Source: an uncultured bacterium (lineage in GTDB: Bacteria; Cyanobacteriota; Vampirovibrionia; Gastranaerophilales; Gastranaerophilaceae). From it: a DNA stretch of 46,909 bases. The translations under genes were made by a program, and so were the position numbers. The stretch spans positions 1 through 46,909 of the forward strand of contig CADBFN010000014.1 in assembly GCA_902794035.1 (NCBI GenBank), written 5' to 3'. Position 1 is the stretch's first letter. Every line of letters starts with the position of its first letter. This document shows positions 33,311-42,377 of the stretch, piece by piece. The notes under the pieces are model-generated. The model made no database searches. It saw only the letters and a list, made by a program, of their open reading frames with translations, and was not told the origin of the DNA.

Positions 33311-34600
33311 TTATAAAACTATTGGCCAGTAAAAATCTACAAGGTAACTTGCGGCGTCAAACGGATGTGATAAAAATTTTAATTCTTTTGATTGTTTAAT
33401 TTGTCTGTAAGTTGGTATATCAATTTTTGATGACCCTGGAATATATTTTAAATTTCTGATGTTATATAATAATTTTTCGCATTTTGGACTGACATAGAGT
33501 CCTATTTCTCCGTTTGCATTTTTTACTTTTGCGTTAAAAGCTGCTATTCTGTTTTTTATTGGAGGATTAAATGCTTTGATTTTAATATCAACATCATATC
33601 CGTATGATAGAAGTTTCTTTTTAATTATTACATAATTTGTGTATTCACTTGTGCAGCTTCGGTTATCTCCGGAGGCATCTCCGTTTACTATGATTTTTCC
33701 TTTATGATTTGGGTATTTTCTGTAAAATTCTTCGCAAGTTTTTGAGGTTGTTGTGTTTTCTAAAACAATTTCATCTATATAAAATACTTTATCGTCTGTT
33801 TTGTGTGCGATAACCCACGACATCGGATCAACGTTGAAATCGCAGCTTATGTGTAAATCCAAATCATCCCGATAGCTTATTTCTCTTATATTTTCGTTTG
33901 TAAAATCTTTTACAACAAGATTTTCGCTGTAATTCCCGGTTTGACCGAGAACAAATGTGTTGTAGTATTTTTCATCATAAAGTTGTTTTAATTCTTCGCA
34001 AAATCCTTTTGGCAGATAAATATTCTGGGTGGTAGGCGCGCAAATTATTCTGTAATTAGGACTCGGATTTACAAAAAATGTCTTATATATCCAACCTTGC
34101 TGAATTTCAGGGTTTGTATGCCCAAATATTCTATACTGAAAATTTTTCCAGCTATGGTATGGTTTTTGTCTTAAACGTGCAAGAAGCATTTTAAAAGTTT
34201 CATAAGGGGTATCAGACATCTCTTCGATTTCAACAAAACCGACATTCAAAGATTTTAATCTGTTTGGCTCATCAAAATGTCTGAACATAATTTCAGATCC
34301 GTTATAAAAAGTGAGTTTTTGCTCGGTTGAAGACCATTTGTAATCTTTTCCTTCTGTAAACCCCATACTTTCAAGATGTTCAAAGTATGTTTGTAAAGTT
34401 GTATCCCTTACAAGAGTATATGTTTGAGCTCCTACAAGTCCTTTAATTTTAGGATATTTGATAGCAAGCAGTATTCCCAAAAGCGAACCTGCAAACGTTT
34501 TGCCTGAACCGTATCCTCCCTGATAAACAGCAACATCAAGTGTGTAATCATGAGGAATTTCCAAGAATTTGCGTTGTGCTTCCAATAAATTATATTTCAT
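33311..34600 (-). CDS. phage terminase large subunit (TerL), orphan
   Basis: DNA-packaging motor ATPase and headful nuclease of tailed phages. The 429 residues contain the Walker A GGYGSGKT (28-35), a Walker B-like VGFVEIEEM (120-128), and the RNase H-like nuclease acidic residues D254 (ISCDFNVD), D308 (VNGDAS) and D415 (HPFDAASY), so both activities look intact. No portal, capsid, small terminase, integrase or lysis gene accompanies it; only the 76-aa membrane protein follows. GAGAGGTGA precedes the ATG. It sits between alaS and rsmA, so it is a prophage remnant or a domesticated gene. It is free of stops or frameshifts. Confidence 0.88.
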   Translation of the reverse strand: MKYNLLEAQRKFLEIPHDYTLDVAVYQGGYGSGKTFAGSLLGILLAIKYPKIKGLVGAQTYTLVRDTTLQTYFEHLESMGFTEGKDYKWSSTEQKLTFYNGSEIMFRHFDEPNRLKSLNVGFVEIEEMSDTPYETFKMLLARLRQKPYHSWKNFQYRIFGHTNPEIQQGWIYKTFFVNPSPNYRIICAPTTQNIYLPKGFCEELKQLYDEKYYNTFVLGQTGNYSENLVVKDFTNENIREISYRDDLDLHISCDFNVDPMSWVIAHKTDDKVFYIDEIVLENTTTSKTCEEFYRKYPNHKGKIIVNGDASGDNRSCTSEYTNYVIIKKKLLSYGYDVDIKIKAFNPPIKNRIAAFNAKVKNANGEIGLYVSPKCEKLLYNIRNLKYIPGSSKIDIPTYRQIKQSKELKFLSHPFDAASYLVDFYWPIVL

Positions 34601-34704
34601 AAGTCACCTCTCAAAAGACTAAAGGTAAATGTATCTCTATAATTATATTGACAAATGCAGGACTTGAAAATCCCTCATTACCGTCACTACTGTTTGGTAG
34701 TAAA

Positions 34705-34745
34705 TAAAAAAGAACTATGATTTATTTTTATCATAGTTCTTTTAT
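34705..34745 (-). terminator. rho-independent terminator of alaS
   Basis: AAAGAACTATGA / TCATAGTTCTTT stem (34709-34720 with 34731-34742), ten-nt loop; the minus strand ends in a T-run. The plus-strand reading also ends in T, so it works in both directions. Confidence 0.8.
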
Positions 34746-34766
34746 TTTTAAATTGAATAAATATAT

Positions 34767-37376
34767 TTATTTTTCTTTTATTTCTTTTTCGATTTTAGCT
34801 AAAATTTCATCAAGTTTAGATGGATCTTTTACTCCGCCCTGAGCGTAATTTGGACGGCCGCCGCCATTTGCTCCCGTAGCTCTTGCGATTTCTCCGACAA
34901 TTTGTCCGGCATTAACACCTTTTTTGACAAAACTATCAGATACTTTTGCCGCTACCATTTTTTCACCTGCAAGAACAACAATGTTTTCCTTGCCCAGTTT
35001 GTGTGATAGCAATTCAAGACCAATCTTGATTCCGACAGATGTAAGATTTGCAATTTTTGAAATAAACAATTTACCGCCATCAATATCTTGTGCCCTGTCA
35101 ATAAATGCCGCAAATCTTGATTTGGCATTTTCTTCCTGAAGTTTTTCTACTTCTTTTTGCAAAGATTTATTTTCTTCCTGTATTTTTTCAACACGATCAA
35201 TAATTTCATCATAATGTGCTTTAAATTTAGAAGATAAATTATCAGTTACCTCAACTTTTGAGTTTACATATTGGATTGCAGATTTTGAAACTACAACTTC
35301 AATACGTCTTGTTCCTGCAGCAATAGCACCCTCGGAAACGATTTTTACAAATCTCAAATCCTTGAGCTCTCTAGCATGGGTTCCGGCACAAAATTCTTTT
35401 GAAATTGATTCTCCATTTTTTTCTATTGAAACAACACGAACAGTATCGCCGTATTTTTCCCCAAATAATGCTGTCGCGCCTGTTAATTCAGCTTCTTTTA
35501 TGCCCATAACTTTGGTATTAATCGTATAGCCTTCGCCAATCCATTTGTTCATAAGATCTTCAGTCTTTTTAATTTCTTCAGGAGTCATTGCTCTTGAGAA
35601 AGTAAAGTCAAATCTCATTCTTTCGTTATCAACGTATGAACCTGCTTGTTTTACTTCATTGCCGACAACTTTAATTAACGCAGCCTGTAACAAGTGAGCA
35701 GATGTATGATGAACACGAATTTCTTCACGTTTTTCAACATCAATTTGTGCCTTAACGACTGCACCGATTTCAACATCACCATTCAAAACCTGACAACGGT
35801 GAACATATAAATCGTTTACTTTGAATGTTGTTAAAACTTCGGCTTTAAAGTTATCATTTTCAATATAACCGCAATCCCCGATTTGACCACCGCACTCAGC
35901 GTAGAATGGTGTTTTGTCTAATACTATATCAATGTAACCTTCACCTTCAATAAAGCCTAAAATTTTTGCATCATTACAAGAATTTTGTTCATATCCGATA
36001 AAGTTTGTTGAACCGACTTCTCTTTCAAGTTTTGCATATTTTATATCGCCAGTAACAGAGATTTTTGCAGTTGCAGCTTTTGCACGTTCTTTTTGTTCCT
36101 GCATTGCAGTTTTATAACCTTCTTCATCAACATTTAAGCCGTTCTCCTGTGCAATTTCTTTTGTCAATTCAAGAGGAAAACCAAATGTATCATAAAGTTT
36201 GAATGCACTTTCACCGTCAATATCTTTTTTGGCTTCAATGAATTCTTCAAGTAATTTGTATCCCCTGTCGAGAGTTTTGTTAAATCTTTCTTCTTCAGCT
36301 TTAATAGTATCAATAACTTTTTGTTTATTTGCAACAAGTTCAGGATATGCTTCACCGTAATTCTCAACAATTACATCAACTAATTTATATAAAAACGGCA
36401 ATTCCATACCCAAAATCTTACCGTGTCTTAATGCACGTCTTAAAATCATACGAAGGACATAACTTCTGCCTTCATTACCCGGAATTACACCATCAGTAAT
36501 CAAAAATGTTACACATCTTGCGTGGTCTGTAATTATACGCAAAGATACGTCTGTTTTTTCTAATTTTTTATAAGGTACTCCGCTCATTTGCGAAACTTTA
36601 TCCATAACAGGTTTTAAAAGATCTGTTTCAAAAGTAGATGCAACTCCCTGACAAACCATTGTTATACGTTCTAAACCCATACCTGTATCAACATTTTTCT
36701 TGCCTAAAGGAGATTGATTACCTTCTTCATCCTGATATAATTCGGTAAATACAAGGTTCCATATTTCAACCCATCTGTCACATTCGCAGGTATCAATACC
36801 GCAATTTGGATGACCGCAGGAGTATTGTTCCCCTAAATCGTAGTGGATTTCGGAGCAAGGACCGCAGGATCCCGAAGCCCCCGGAGGTCCCCAGAAATTG
36901 TCCTTTTTGCCTTTTCTTTTAATTCTTTCTGCAGGAACTCCTACACTGCGCCAAATATCATAAGCTTCGTCATCAGTTTCAAAAATAGTAATCCATAATC
37001 TGTCTTTATCAAGTTTTAGAACTTCAGTAACAAATTCCCATGCCCAAGGTATAATTTCTTTTTTATAATAATCGCCAAAAGAAAAATTTCCTAACATTTC
37101 AAAAAATGTGTGATGGCGTGGTGTTCTGCCTACGTTTTCAATGTCTGAATCTTTTCCGCCTGCTCTTGCACATTTTTGACATGATGTTGCTCTTGCCGGT
37201 TCATAAGGGCAAGGCTGAATTTCCAAAAATATCGGTAAAAATTGCAGCATACCGGCAGTTGTTAATAAAACTGTCGGATTATCCGGTACTAAACTTGAAC
37301 TTTCAACAACTGTATGCTGATGTTTATTTTTAAAAAAGTCTAAATATAATTTTCTGATTTCATTTCCTTTAAGCAT
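34767..37376 (-). CDS. alaS: alanyl-tRNA synthetase
   Basis: Charges tRNA-Ala. 869 residues give the full architecture. The catalytic class II domain runs to about 250, with SCQKCARAGGK, RHHTFFEMLGNFSFG and GPPGASGSCGPCSE. A tRNA-recognition part follows (ITDHARCVTFLI, EGRSYVLRMILRRA). Next is the editing domain with HHTSAHLLQAAL and CAGTHARELKDL. The C-terminal domain ends with GGGRPNYAQGG. GAGGAAAG precedes the ATG. A strong terminator follows. Extra Cys pairs in the catalytic region (CGHPNCGIDTCEC) suggest bound zinc. Confidence 0.98.
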   Translation of the reverse strand: MLKGNEIRKLYLDFFKNKHQHTVVESSSLVPDNPTVLLTTAGMLQFLPIFLEIQPCPYEPARATSCQKCARAGGKDSDIENVGRTPRHHTFFEMLGNFSFGDYYKKEIIPWAWEFVTEVLKLDKDRLWITIFETDDEAYDIWRSVGVPAERIKRKGKKDNFWGPPGASGSCGPCSEIHYDLGEQYSCGHPNCGIDTCECDRWVEIWNLVFTELYQDEEGNQSPLGKKNVDTGMGLERITMVCQGVASTFETDLLKPVMDKVSQMSGVPYKKLEKTDVSLRIITDHARCVTFLITDGVIPGNEGRSYVLRMILRRALRHGKILGMELPFLYKLVDVIVENYGEAYPELVANKQKVIDTIKAEEERFNKTLDRGYKLLEEFIEAKKDIDGESAFKLYDTFGFPLELTKEIAQENGLNVDEEGYKTAMQEQKERAKAATAKISVTGDIKYAKLEREVGSTNFIGYEQNSCNDAKILGFIEGEGYIDIVLDKTPFYAECGGQIGDCGYIENDNFKAEVLTTFKVNDLYVHRCQVLNGDVEIGAVVKAQIDVEKREEIRVHHTSAHLLQAALIKVVGNEVKQAGSYVDNERMRFDFTFSRAMTPEEIKKTEDLMNKWIGEGYTINTKVMGIKEAELTGATALFGEKYGDTVRVVSIEKNGESISKEFCAGTHARELKDLRFVKIVSEGAIAAGTRRIEVVVSKSAIQYVNSKVEVTDNLSSKFKAHYDEIIDRVEKIQEENKSLQKEVEKLQEENAKSRFAAFIDRAQDIDGGKLFISKIANLTSVGIKIGLELLSHKLGKENIVVLAGEKMVAAKVSDSFVKKGVNAGQIVGEIARATGANGGGRPNYAQGGVKDPSKLDEILAKIEKEIKEK

Positions 37377-37554
37377 TTTTCTTTCCTCGTTTTATGGGGT
37401 AAACCCTAATTTCTTTGTATATAATACCGCAAACATAGAAATTATTGTAGTAATAATTATGTGTTGATGTAATATTTTACATTATAAATTTATAATTATG
37501 CTTTAGGTATTCAATTTATAGATATTATGTACAATTTTATGATAATATTGTTTT
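37377..37554. other. AT-rich intergenic region, alaS and nadD divergent
   Basis: 178 bp with both promoters. A TATGAT box ends 11 nt before the nadD ATG (37538-37543). I see no repeat or RNA gene. Confidence 0.5.
37538..37543 (+). promoter_or_regulatory. -10 box of nadD close to its start codon
   Basis: TATGAT ending 11 nt before the ATG, same box and spacing as at rsmD (10702-10707). No Shine-Dalgarno follows, so a nearly leaderless mRNA is possible. Confidence 0.4.
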
Positions 37555-38151
37555 ATGAAATTATGTGTTTTTCAGGGAACATTTAATCCTTTTCACAATG
37601 CTCATTTGAGAGTTGTGAATTATATTTTGGATAAGCATAATTTTGATAAATTATTGATTATTCCTGCTTATAAGCCCCCGCATAAAGCCTATGACGATAA
37701 ATTATCTCTGCATAGACTTGCTATGGCAGAGCTTGCGATTAATAGCGAAAATAATCCCAAAATAGAAGTTTCTGATATCGAATACAGGCGAGAGTCAAAA
37801 TCTTACACATATTTAACTATTCTTGAACTTTATAAAATGTATGATATTGAGGATAAAATAAATTTTATAATCGGTACGGATGCTTTTAAACAGATAGAAA
37901 GCTGGTATGAAGCGGATAAATTAAAAAAGCTTGTTAAATTTATTGTGCTTCAGAGAGAATACAATTTTTCTCCTTTAGAGTATAATTATCTTAAAGATAA
38001 AGGGTATGATTTTTGTTTTGAAAATCTGTCTTTTCAGGATATATCTTCAACGCAGTTAAGAGAGAAAGTAAAAAGGCGCGAAAACATCAGTAATTTTGTG
38101 AATAGAGAAGTAGAGGAATATATTTATAAAAATGGACTATATGAAGCTTAG
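37555..38151 (+). CDS. nadD: nicotinate-nucleotide adenylyltransferase
   Basis: Joins nicotinate mononucleotide and ATP to make deamido-NAD. The 198 residues fit. The nucleotidyl-transferase motif GTFNPFHNAH (8-17), PAYKPPHK, IIGTDAF and the SSTQLRE motif that closes the active site are present. No ribosome site is apparent (see the -10 box). Its 3' end overlaps the start of yqeK by 20 bp, so translation is coupled; the nadD-yqeK pair is standard. Confidence 0.95.
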   Translation: MKLCVFQGTFNPFHNAHLRVVNYILDKHNFDKLLIIPAYKPPHKAYDDKLSLHRLAMAELAINSENNPKIEVSDIEYRRESKSYTYLTILELYKMYDIEDKINFIIGTDAFKQIESWYEADKLKKLVKFIVLQREYNFSPLEYNYLKDKGYDFCFENLSFQDISSTQLREKVKRRENISNFVNREVEEYIYKNGLYEA

Positions 38152-38728
38152 TATTGAACAGGCTTGTAAATGGCTTAAAGAAAACCTGAATGAAAAACGT
38201 TATCAACATTCACTGGGGACAGCAGAGTGCGCCAAAAAATTAGCTCAACAATTTGGGTTAAATGAAGAAAAAGCTTATGTTGCAGGTCTTTTACATGATT
38301 GTGCAAAATGTTTTACTGATGAAAAGTTACTTGAAATTATTGATAACTACCTTGATGATGTTGATAATGATGAACGTTCTAATAAGAAAACATTGCATGC
38401 TCCCGGAAGTTTTTATGTTGCAAAAACAGTTTTTGGGGTAACAGATTTGGAAATGCTTTCATCTATCAGATGGCATACATTGGGAAAACTTGATATGACA
38501 GATTTTGAGAAAATTATTTTTTTGGCAGACAAGATTGAGCTTCGTACCCGTTCTGAGGAATACCGAAAACAAATTACAAAAAATTTGGATTCTGACAACG
38601 GTTTAAATAAGGCAATATTAGAATGTTACAAAGAAACTATTAAAAGTCTGGTTGATAGGAATTTGAAAATTTGTCCGCTTACGATACAGATATACAATCA
38701 ACTTCAAACATTTTTAAATGTTAATTAA
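38132..38728 (+). CDS. yqeK: HD-domain phosphohydrolase YqeK (symmetrical Ap4A hydrolase family)
   Basis: Hydrolyses diadenosine tetraphosphate; characterised homologues do so symmetrically to ADP. The 198 residues carry the HD-domain metal residues: H26 (YQHSLGTAE), H55/D56 (LLHDCAKCF), His in LHAPGSF and IRWHTLG, and Asp in FLADKIE. The 20-bp overlap with nadD indicates coupled translation; a second ATG at 38141 is possible and would shorten the overlap to 11 bp. Homologues usually precede rsfS; here it is followed by a promoter and an unrelated gene. Confidence 0.92.
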   Translation: MDYMKLSIEQACKWLKENLNEKRYQHSLGTAECAKKLAQQFGLNEEKAYVAGLLHDCAKCFTDEKLLEIIDNYLDDVDNDERSNKKTLHAPGSFYVAKTVFGVTDLEMLSSIRWHTLGKLDMTDFEKIIFLADKIELRTRSEEYRKQITKNLDSDNGLNKAILECYKETIKSLVDRNLKICPLTIQIYNQLQTFLNVN

Positions 38729-38750
38729 CTTAATAATTTTGGTAAACAAT

Positions 38751-38769
38751 ACCATGTTCATGGTAAAAT
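38751..38769 (+). promoter_or_regulatory. extended -10 and overlapping palindrome before the HerA-like gene
   Basis: ACCATG TT CATGGT palindrome (38751-38764) runs into TGG-TAAAAT (38761-38769), a TGn-extended -10, 26 nt before the ATG. A regulator bound at the palindrome would block the promoter. GAGGGG is the ribosome site. Confidence 0.45.
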
Positions 38770-38794
38770 CAAAGGCATAATTGAGGGGCTTTAC

Positions 38795-40852
38795 ATGGAA
38801 TTAATCGAGATAAGAAATAACTTAATCAAATTGTCATATAAAGAAAACGAAAGACCAACTCTTGGTCAGTTTATAGCTTTGACAGGTGAAGACAAGTCAT
38901 ATGTCGCACAATATGTAAATTTGAAAGCGGATAATTTAAATAATTTTGCCGTTGCAAAGTTGATGTTTTCTTTCACCTCAGACGGTATTGTAAATGATTA
39001 TGACGGTTCTGCCCCTAGTATAAAAAGTAATATTGTTCAGTTACCGGCAAATGAATTACTTGATTTGTTACCGGTTGAAACACCTGTAAAAATAGGTCAG
39101 ATTACAGGTACTAATGAAATATTCAGTATTGATATTTCATTGTTTGAACATAATTTTACTGTTTTTTGCGAAAATGATATTGATAAAGCGACTCTTATTT
39201 CAAATTGTGTAAGACAACTTTTCAGATTAAAAGAGAAAAGTGTAATTATAGATAATGACGGAATATTTGATGAATACCCTAAGATTACGCTTGGTGAAGA
39301 TTTTAAACTCCCACTAAACTCAGATTTGATAGATTTTATTTTTGACTACGAACTTGGCAGTGTTGATGCTCCGACAAAAGCAGTTATTCAGGATATTTTT
39401 TATGCGGTTCAAAAATATATAAAGACTCTTGATGATGAGTTTTTACCTATAGAAAGTTTTATAGATGTTGTAACGGCGCAGTATAAAGAAACTCAAATGC
39501 CTGAATTGGCACTGTTGAAAAATAAATTGCTTAAATACAAAGATGCAAATATTTTTGCTGACAGAGCAGAAGAATTTAAAGTATTAGACAGTAAACTTAA
39601 AGAAAGAAATTGTATCGTTGTTAATGTAAAAAATATATCCGGCGGTCTTCAGAAAGAAGTTATAAAATACATTCACAAAATTATTGAAACATTTGATAAA
39701 TATGTTTATTATTTTGTACCTTTAACTGATGATAATTCGGATAAAAAAATGTTAAAGCGATTATTAAATCACAATCATGTATTTACAACATTATTTGCAA
39801 GTCACAGATACAAATATGCATCGGAATTAAAGGCTCACGCGCAGGAAATAATGTTATTTGCACCCCAAACTATGCAGAATGATTTTGCGGCATATAATAC
39901 GTTTTTAAATAAACTGAACCTGTCTGAAGGTATAATTTATGGCAAATTAACTCAGGGCATCCCGTTGATTATATCAATGGATGATTTGGATCTTGATTTA
40001 ACTAAAGAAGACGTATTTGGTGACAGACAAAGATTTGTTCCTGCTATAGAGGAAGATATCTTAAACAGTGATGATATTTATGCAATTAACAATTTACAGG
40101 AATCTCCTATTTTTCAGGAAAATAAACAAGAGTTAGTTACATCTTCACCAATAGAAGTTCAATCTGTAGTAAATCCTGTTATTCCGCAAACAGATGAAGC
40201 TGGTGAGGAAGATAATTATGCAAATGTTTCTGACGAAGATGTTGCAGATTTTGGTACCGATTTTTCAGCAACAGAAGATATTGCTGATACGGCTGAAGGT
40301 GGTCATATAGAAAATATTTTATCTGATTATGATGATGATGTTGCAACTGAATCTGAATCAATCACTGAATCAGATGAAAATACACAAATCCCGCAAGAAT
40401 CTGAAACAGAAACAGATCTGACGGAAGCAGAAGATGATTTATCATTTATGGACGAATTTAATGATGATGAACAGACTGAAGCTTCAGAAGTTTATACAGA
40501 TATCGAAATTTCGCAGAATAATGCAGATTCTGATCAATTAACAGAAGATGATTTGGATTTTATTGAAAATAATCAACAGGCAGAATCTATAGGACAGGAA
40601 ATTTCTGATGAAGATTTTGACGAGGATGACAATCCGCCTATGGTTCCTGTTTATGCCGCAGATGAGGGTGAAGAAATAAGCGGCGAAGATATCGGATTTA
40701 AAGCCGGAGATCAGGTCAGTCACCCGCGATACGGAAATGGTGTTGTTGAAAAAATTATAAAATATGGCAATAAGGCATTGTGTTCAATTGATTTTGAAAA
40801 TGTAGGCAGAAGATTGTTAGACCCGTCTGTTTCTGAATTCGAAAAAATATAA
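38795..40852 (+). CDS. HerA-like protein without a P-loop, with acidic linker and SH3-like tail, 685 aa
   Basis: HerA ATPases translocate or resect DNA and have an N-terminal HAS-barrel then a RecA-like core. Here residues 1-105 fit the barrel. VKIGQITGTNEIFSIDISL followed by FTVFCENDIDKATLISNCV aligns with the segment that normally holds the Walker A GSGKS, but the Gly and Lys are missing. Downstream, SVIIDNDG, NVKNISGGLQKE, FVPLTDD and HVFTTLFASHRYKYAS parallel HerA's Walker B, sensor and SQRPSKL regions; the acidic catalytic residues are not conserved. A ~220-residue acidic linker (D/E/S/T-rich) leads to a C-terminal domain, FKAGDQVSHPRYGNGVVEKI, resembling the UvrD/PcrA tail that binds RNA polymerase. 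Probably a non-catalytic scaffold; inference. Confidence 0.6.
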   Translation: MELIEIRNNLIKLSYKENERPTLGQFIALTGEDKSYVAQYVNLKADNLNNFAVAKLMFSFTSDGIVNDYDGSAPSIKSNIVQLPANELLDLLPVETPVKIGQITGTNEIFSIDISLFEHNFTVFCENDIDKATLISNCVRQLFRLKEKSVIIDNDGIFDEYPKITLGEDFKLPLNSDLIDFIFDYELGSVDAPTKAVIQDIFYAVQKYIKTLDDEFLPIESFIDVVTAQYKETQMPELALLKNKLLKYKDANIFADRAEEFKVLDSKLKERNCIVVNVKNISGGLQKEVIKYIHKIIETFDKYVYYFVPLTDDNSDKKMLKRLLNHNHVFTTLFASHRYKYASELKAHAQEIMLFAPQTMQNDFAAYNTFLNKLNLSEGIIYGKLTQGIPLIISMDDLDLDLTKEDVFGDRQRFVPAIEEDILNSDDIYAINNLQESPIFQENKQELVTSSPIEVQSVVNPVIPQTDEAGEEDNYANVSDEDVADFGTDFSATEDIADTAEGGHIENILSDYDDDVATESESITESDENTQIPQESETETDLTEAEDDLSFMDEFNDDEQTEASEVYTDIEISQNNADSDQLTEDDLDFIENNQQAESIGQEISDEDFDEDDNPPMVPVYAADEGEEISGEDIGFKAGDQVSHPRYGNGVVEKIIKYGNKALCSIDFENVGRRLLDPSVSEFEKI

Positions 40853-40899
40853 ATATATGTTGGGGGCAAAAAATATTTTGAGCGGATTTTAAAGCATGT

Positions 40900-41463
40900 A
40901 TGAATCCGATATGTTTTACTGCAAATTTTAAATCTAACGCAACAATACAGGCTCGTTCAGGAAATAACTTTTACAATAAACGTGCGTCAATTGTTGAGTT
41001 AGACAAAAACAGTGCAGATGATTTGTCATCTTTATATAAATTATCATTATTATGGGATAAGGAATCTAAAAATAATGTATCTTATATTTTTTCCGATTTT
41101 ATAGACGATAAAAATGAGAGTAATGGTGTAAAGGATACTCATTGTGTGGTTCTTACATTACAGAAAGATAATTTTGAAAAATTAAAGCCTGAAAAAATTT
41201 TGGGTGTTTCTTTATTTTCCGAACAAGATTATGATAATGAATTAAATTGGCTTCAGGTTGAACCGAAAAACAATAAAACGGATAATTCTTCAGGCAGAAA
41301 ATATAAAAATATTGGTTCAGCTTTATGCAAATATTTCAAATATACATATACTGATAAACCCATATATGTCAGGTCTGCCAATACAGCAACGGACTTTTAT
41401 ATATCTAACGGATTTAAACCTTATGACGTAAATTATCCCCAATATCTGTACTATGTTGCATAG
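40900..41463 (+). CDS. GNAT-like acetyltransferase with N-terminal CFTANFKS leader, 187 aa
   Basis: Probable GCN5-related N-acetyltransferase. The C-terminal half has ELNWLQVEP, then RKYKNIGSALCKYFK matching the acetyl-CoA-binding R/QxxGxG/A region in degenerate form, and ANTATDFYISNGFKP as in GNAT motif B. The canonical QxxGxG pattern is not fully kept, so activity is uncertain. The N-terminal MNPICFTANFKS is a short Phe-containing leader like those of other orphans here. GAGCGG is a weak ribosome site. It follows the HerA-like gene by 47 bp and converges on cdaA. Confidence 0.55.
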   Translation: MNPICFTANFKSNATIQARSGNNFYNKRASIVELDKNSADDLSSLYKLSLLWDKESKNNVSYIFSDFIDDKNESNGVKDTHCVVLTLQKDNFEKLKPEKILGVSLFSEQDYDNELNWLQVEPKNNKTDNSSGRKYKNIGSALCKYFKYTYTDKPIYVRSANTATDFYISNGFKPYDVNYPQYLYYVA

Positions 41464-41471
41464 ACAACAAT

Positions 41472-42377
41472 TTACTTGTCATTTTTTTTGTTATTTGTTA
41501 TTAGTTTTTCCAGACTAAAAATATGATTTTTTTCTTCTGTATCAGATTTTTTATATCCTAATATATTTTCTAAATCCGCTTTTAATGTAGGAATATCATC
41601 ATATTTTTTAAGAGTTCCGTCCATAGTTATTGATACATCTCCTGTTTCTTCAGAAACAACCAAACATGCAGCATTTGAATTTTCAGTCATCCCTATAGCG
41701 GCTCTGTGACGTGTCCCGTATTTCCAGCTTAATTTTGGGTCTTCTGTTAAAGGTAACAGGACTCCCGCTGAAATTATTTTGTCACCGTTTATAACAATTG
41801 CACCATCATGTAATGGAGTATTTACATGAAAAATTGTTAATATCAATTCTGTTGAAACATCTGCATTAAGTATTGTTCCAACATCTTTAAAAGTATGGCT
41901 TAAATCTTTCTGAAATACCATCAGGGCTCCTGTATGGGTTTTAGCCAAATATTTTACAGCTTCAAGTACTTCTTTAATTACATCTACTGATTTGCCACTG
42001 ACAGAATTTTTATTATTTGACAGTAATTTGTTAATGAATCCGACCTGTCCCAGATATCCTAACAGTTTGCGAAGCTCAGGCTGGAAAATAACAATTAAAC
42101 TCAAAGATACAAATAAAACAACCGAGCGTAAAAAGACTCCTAATATTTGTAAATCAATTGCGATTAAAACTTCGCTTAAAATCCATATAAATACAAGTGC
42201 AAAAGCACCTTTTACAAATTTTTCGGATTGAGAATCTTTAATAAATTTTTGATAAATAAGCATCAAAATTGACACAATAATCAATACTTCAAACACATTT
42301 TTCCACCCAAATGCGCCCTTAACATAAGAATGCCAATCAATTATAAAATTTTGTAAACCAAGTAAAATATTATTCAT
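41472..42377 (-). CDS. cdaA: diadenylate cyclase CdaA
   Basis: Makes c-di-AMP from two ATP at the membrane; c-di-AMP controls potassium and osmotic homeostasis and cell-wall balance. The 301 residues have three N-terminal membrane segments (about 28-45, 53-75, 80-98) then a DAC domain with DGA (191-193) and RHR (223-225), both needed for catalysis. The C-terminal tail is Lys-rich. Its start overlaps the lysA stop by 8 bp, so translation is coupled. No CdaR/GlmM neighbour is present, unlike in Firmicutes. Confidence 0.95.
   Translation of the reverse strand: MNNILLGLQNFIIDWHSYVKGAFGWKNVFEVLIIVSILMLIYQKFIKDSQSEKFVKGAFALVFIWILSEVLIAIDLQILGVFLRSVVLFVSLSLIVIFQPELRKLLGYLGQVGFINKLLSNNKNSVSGKSVDVIKEVLEAVKYLAKTHTGALMVFQKDLSHTFKDVGTILNADVSTELILTIFHVNTPLHDGAIVINGDKIISAGVLLPLTEDPKLSWKYGTRHRAAIGMTENSNAACLVVSEETGDVSITMDGTLKKYDDIPTLKADLENILGYKKSDTEEKNHIFSLEKLITNNKKNDK

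Noticed and set aside
33069-34600. Intact prophage at the terminase
   Set aside because: No portal, capsid, tail, integrase or lysis genes flank it; both neighbours are housekeeping genes, so only an orphan pair can be supported.
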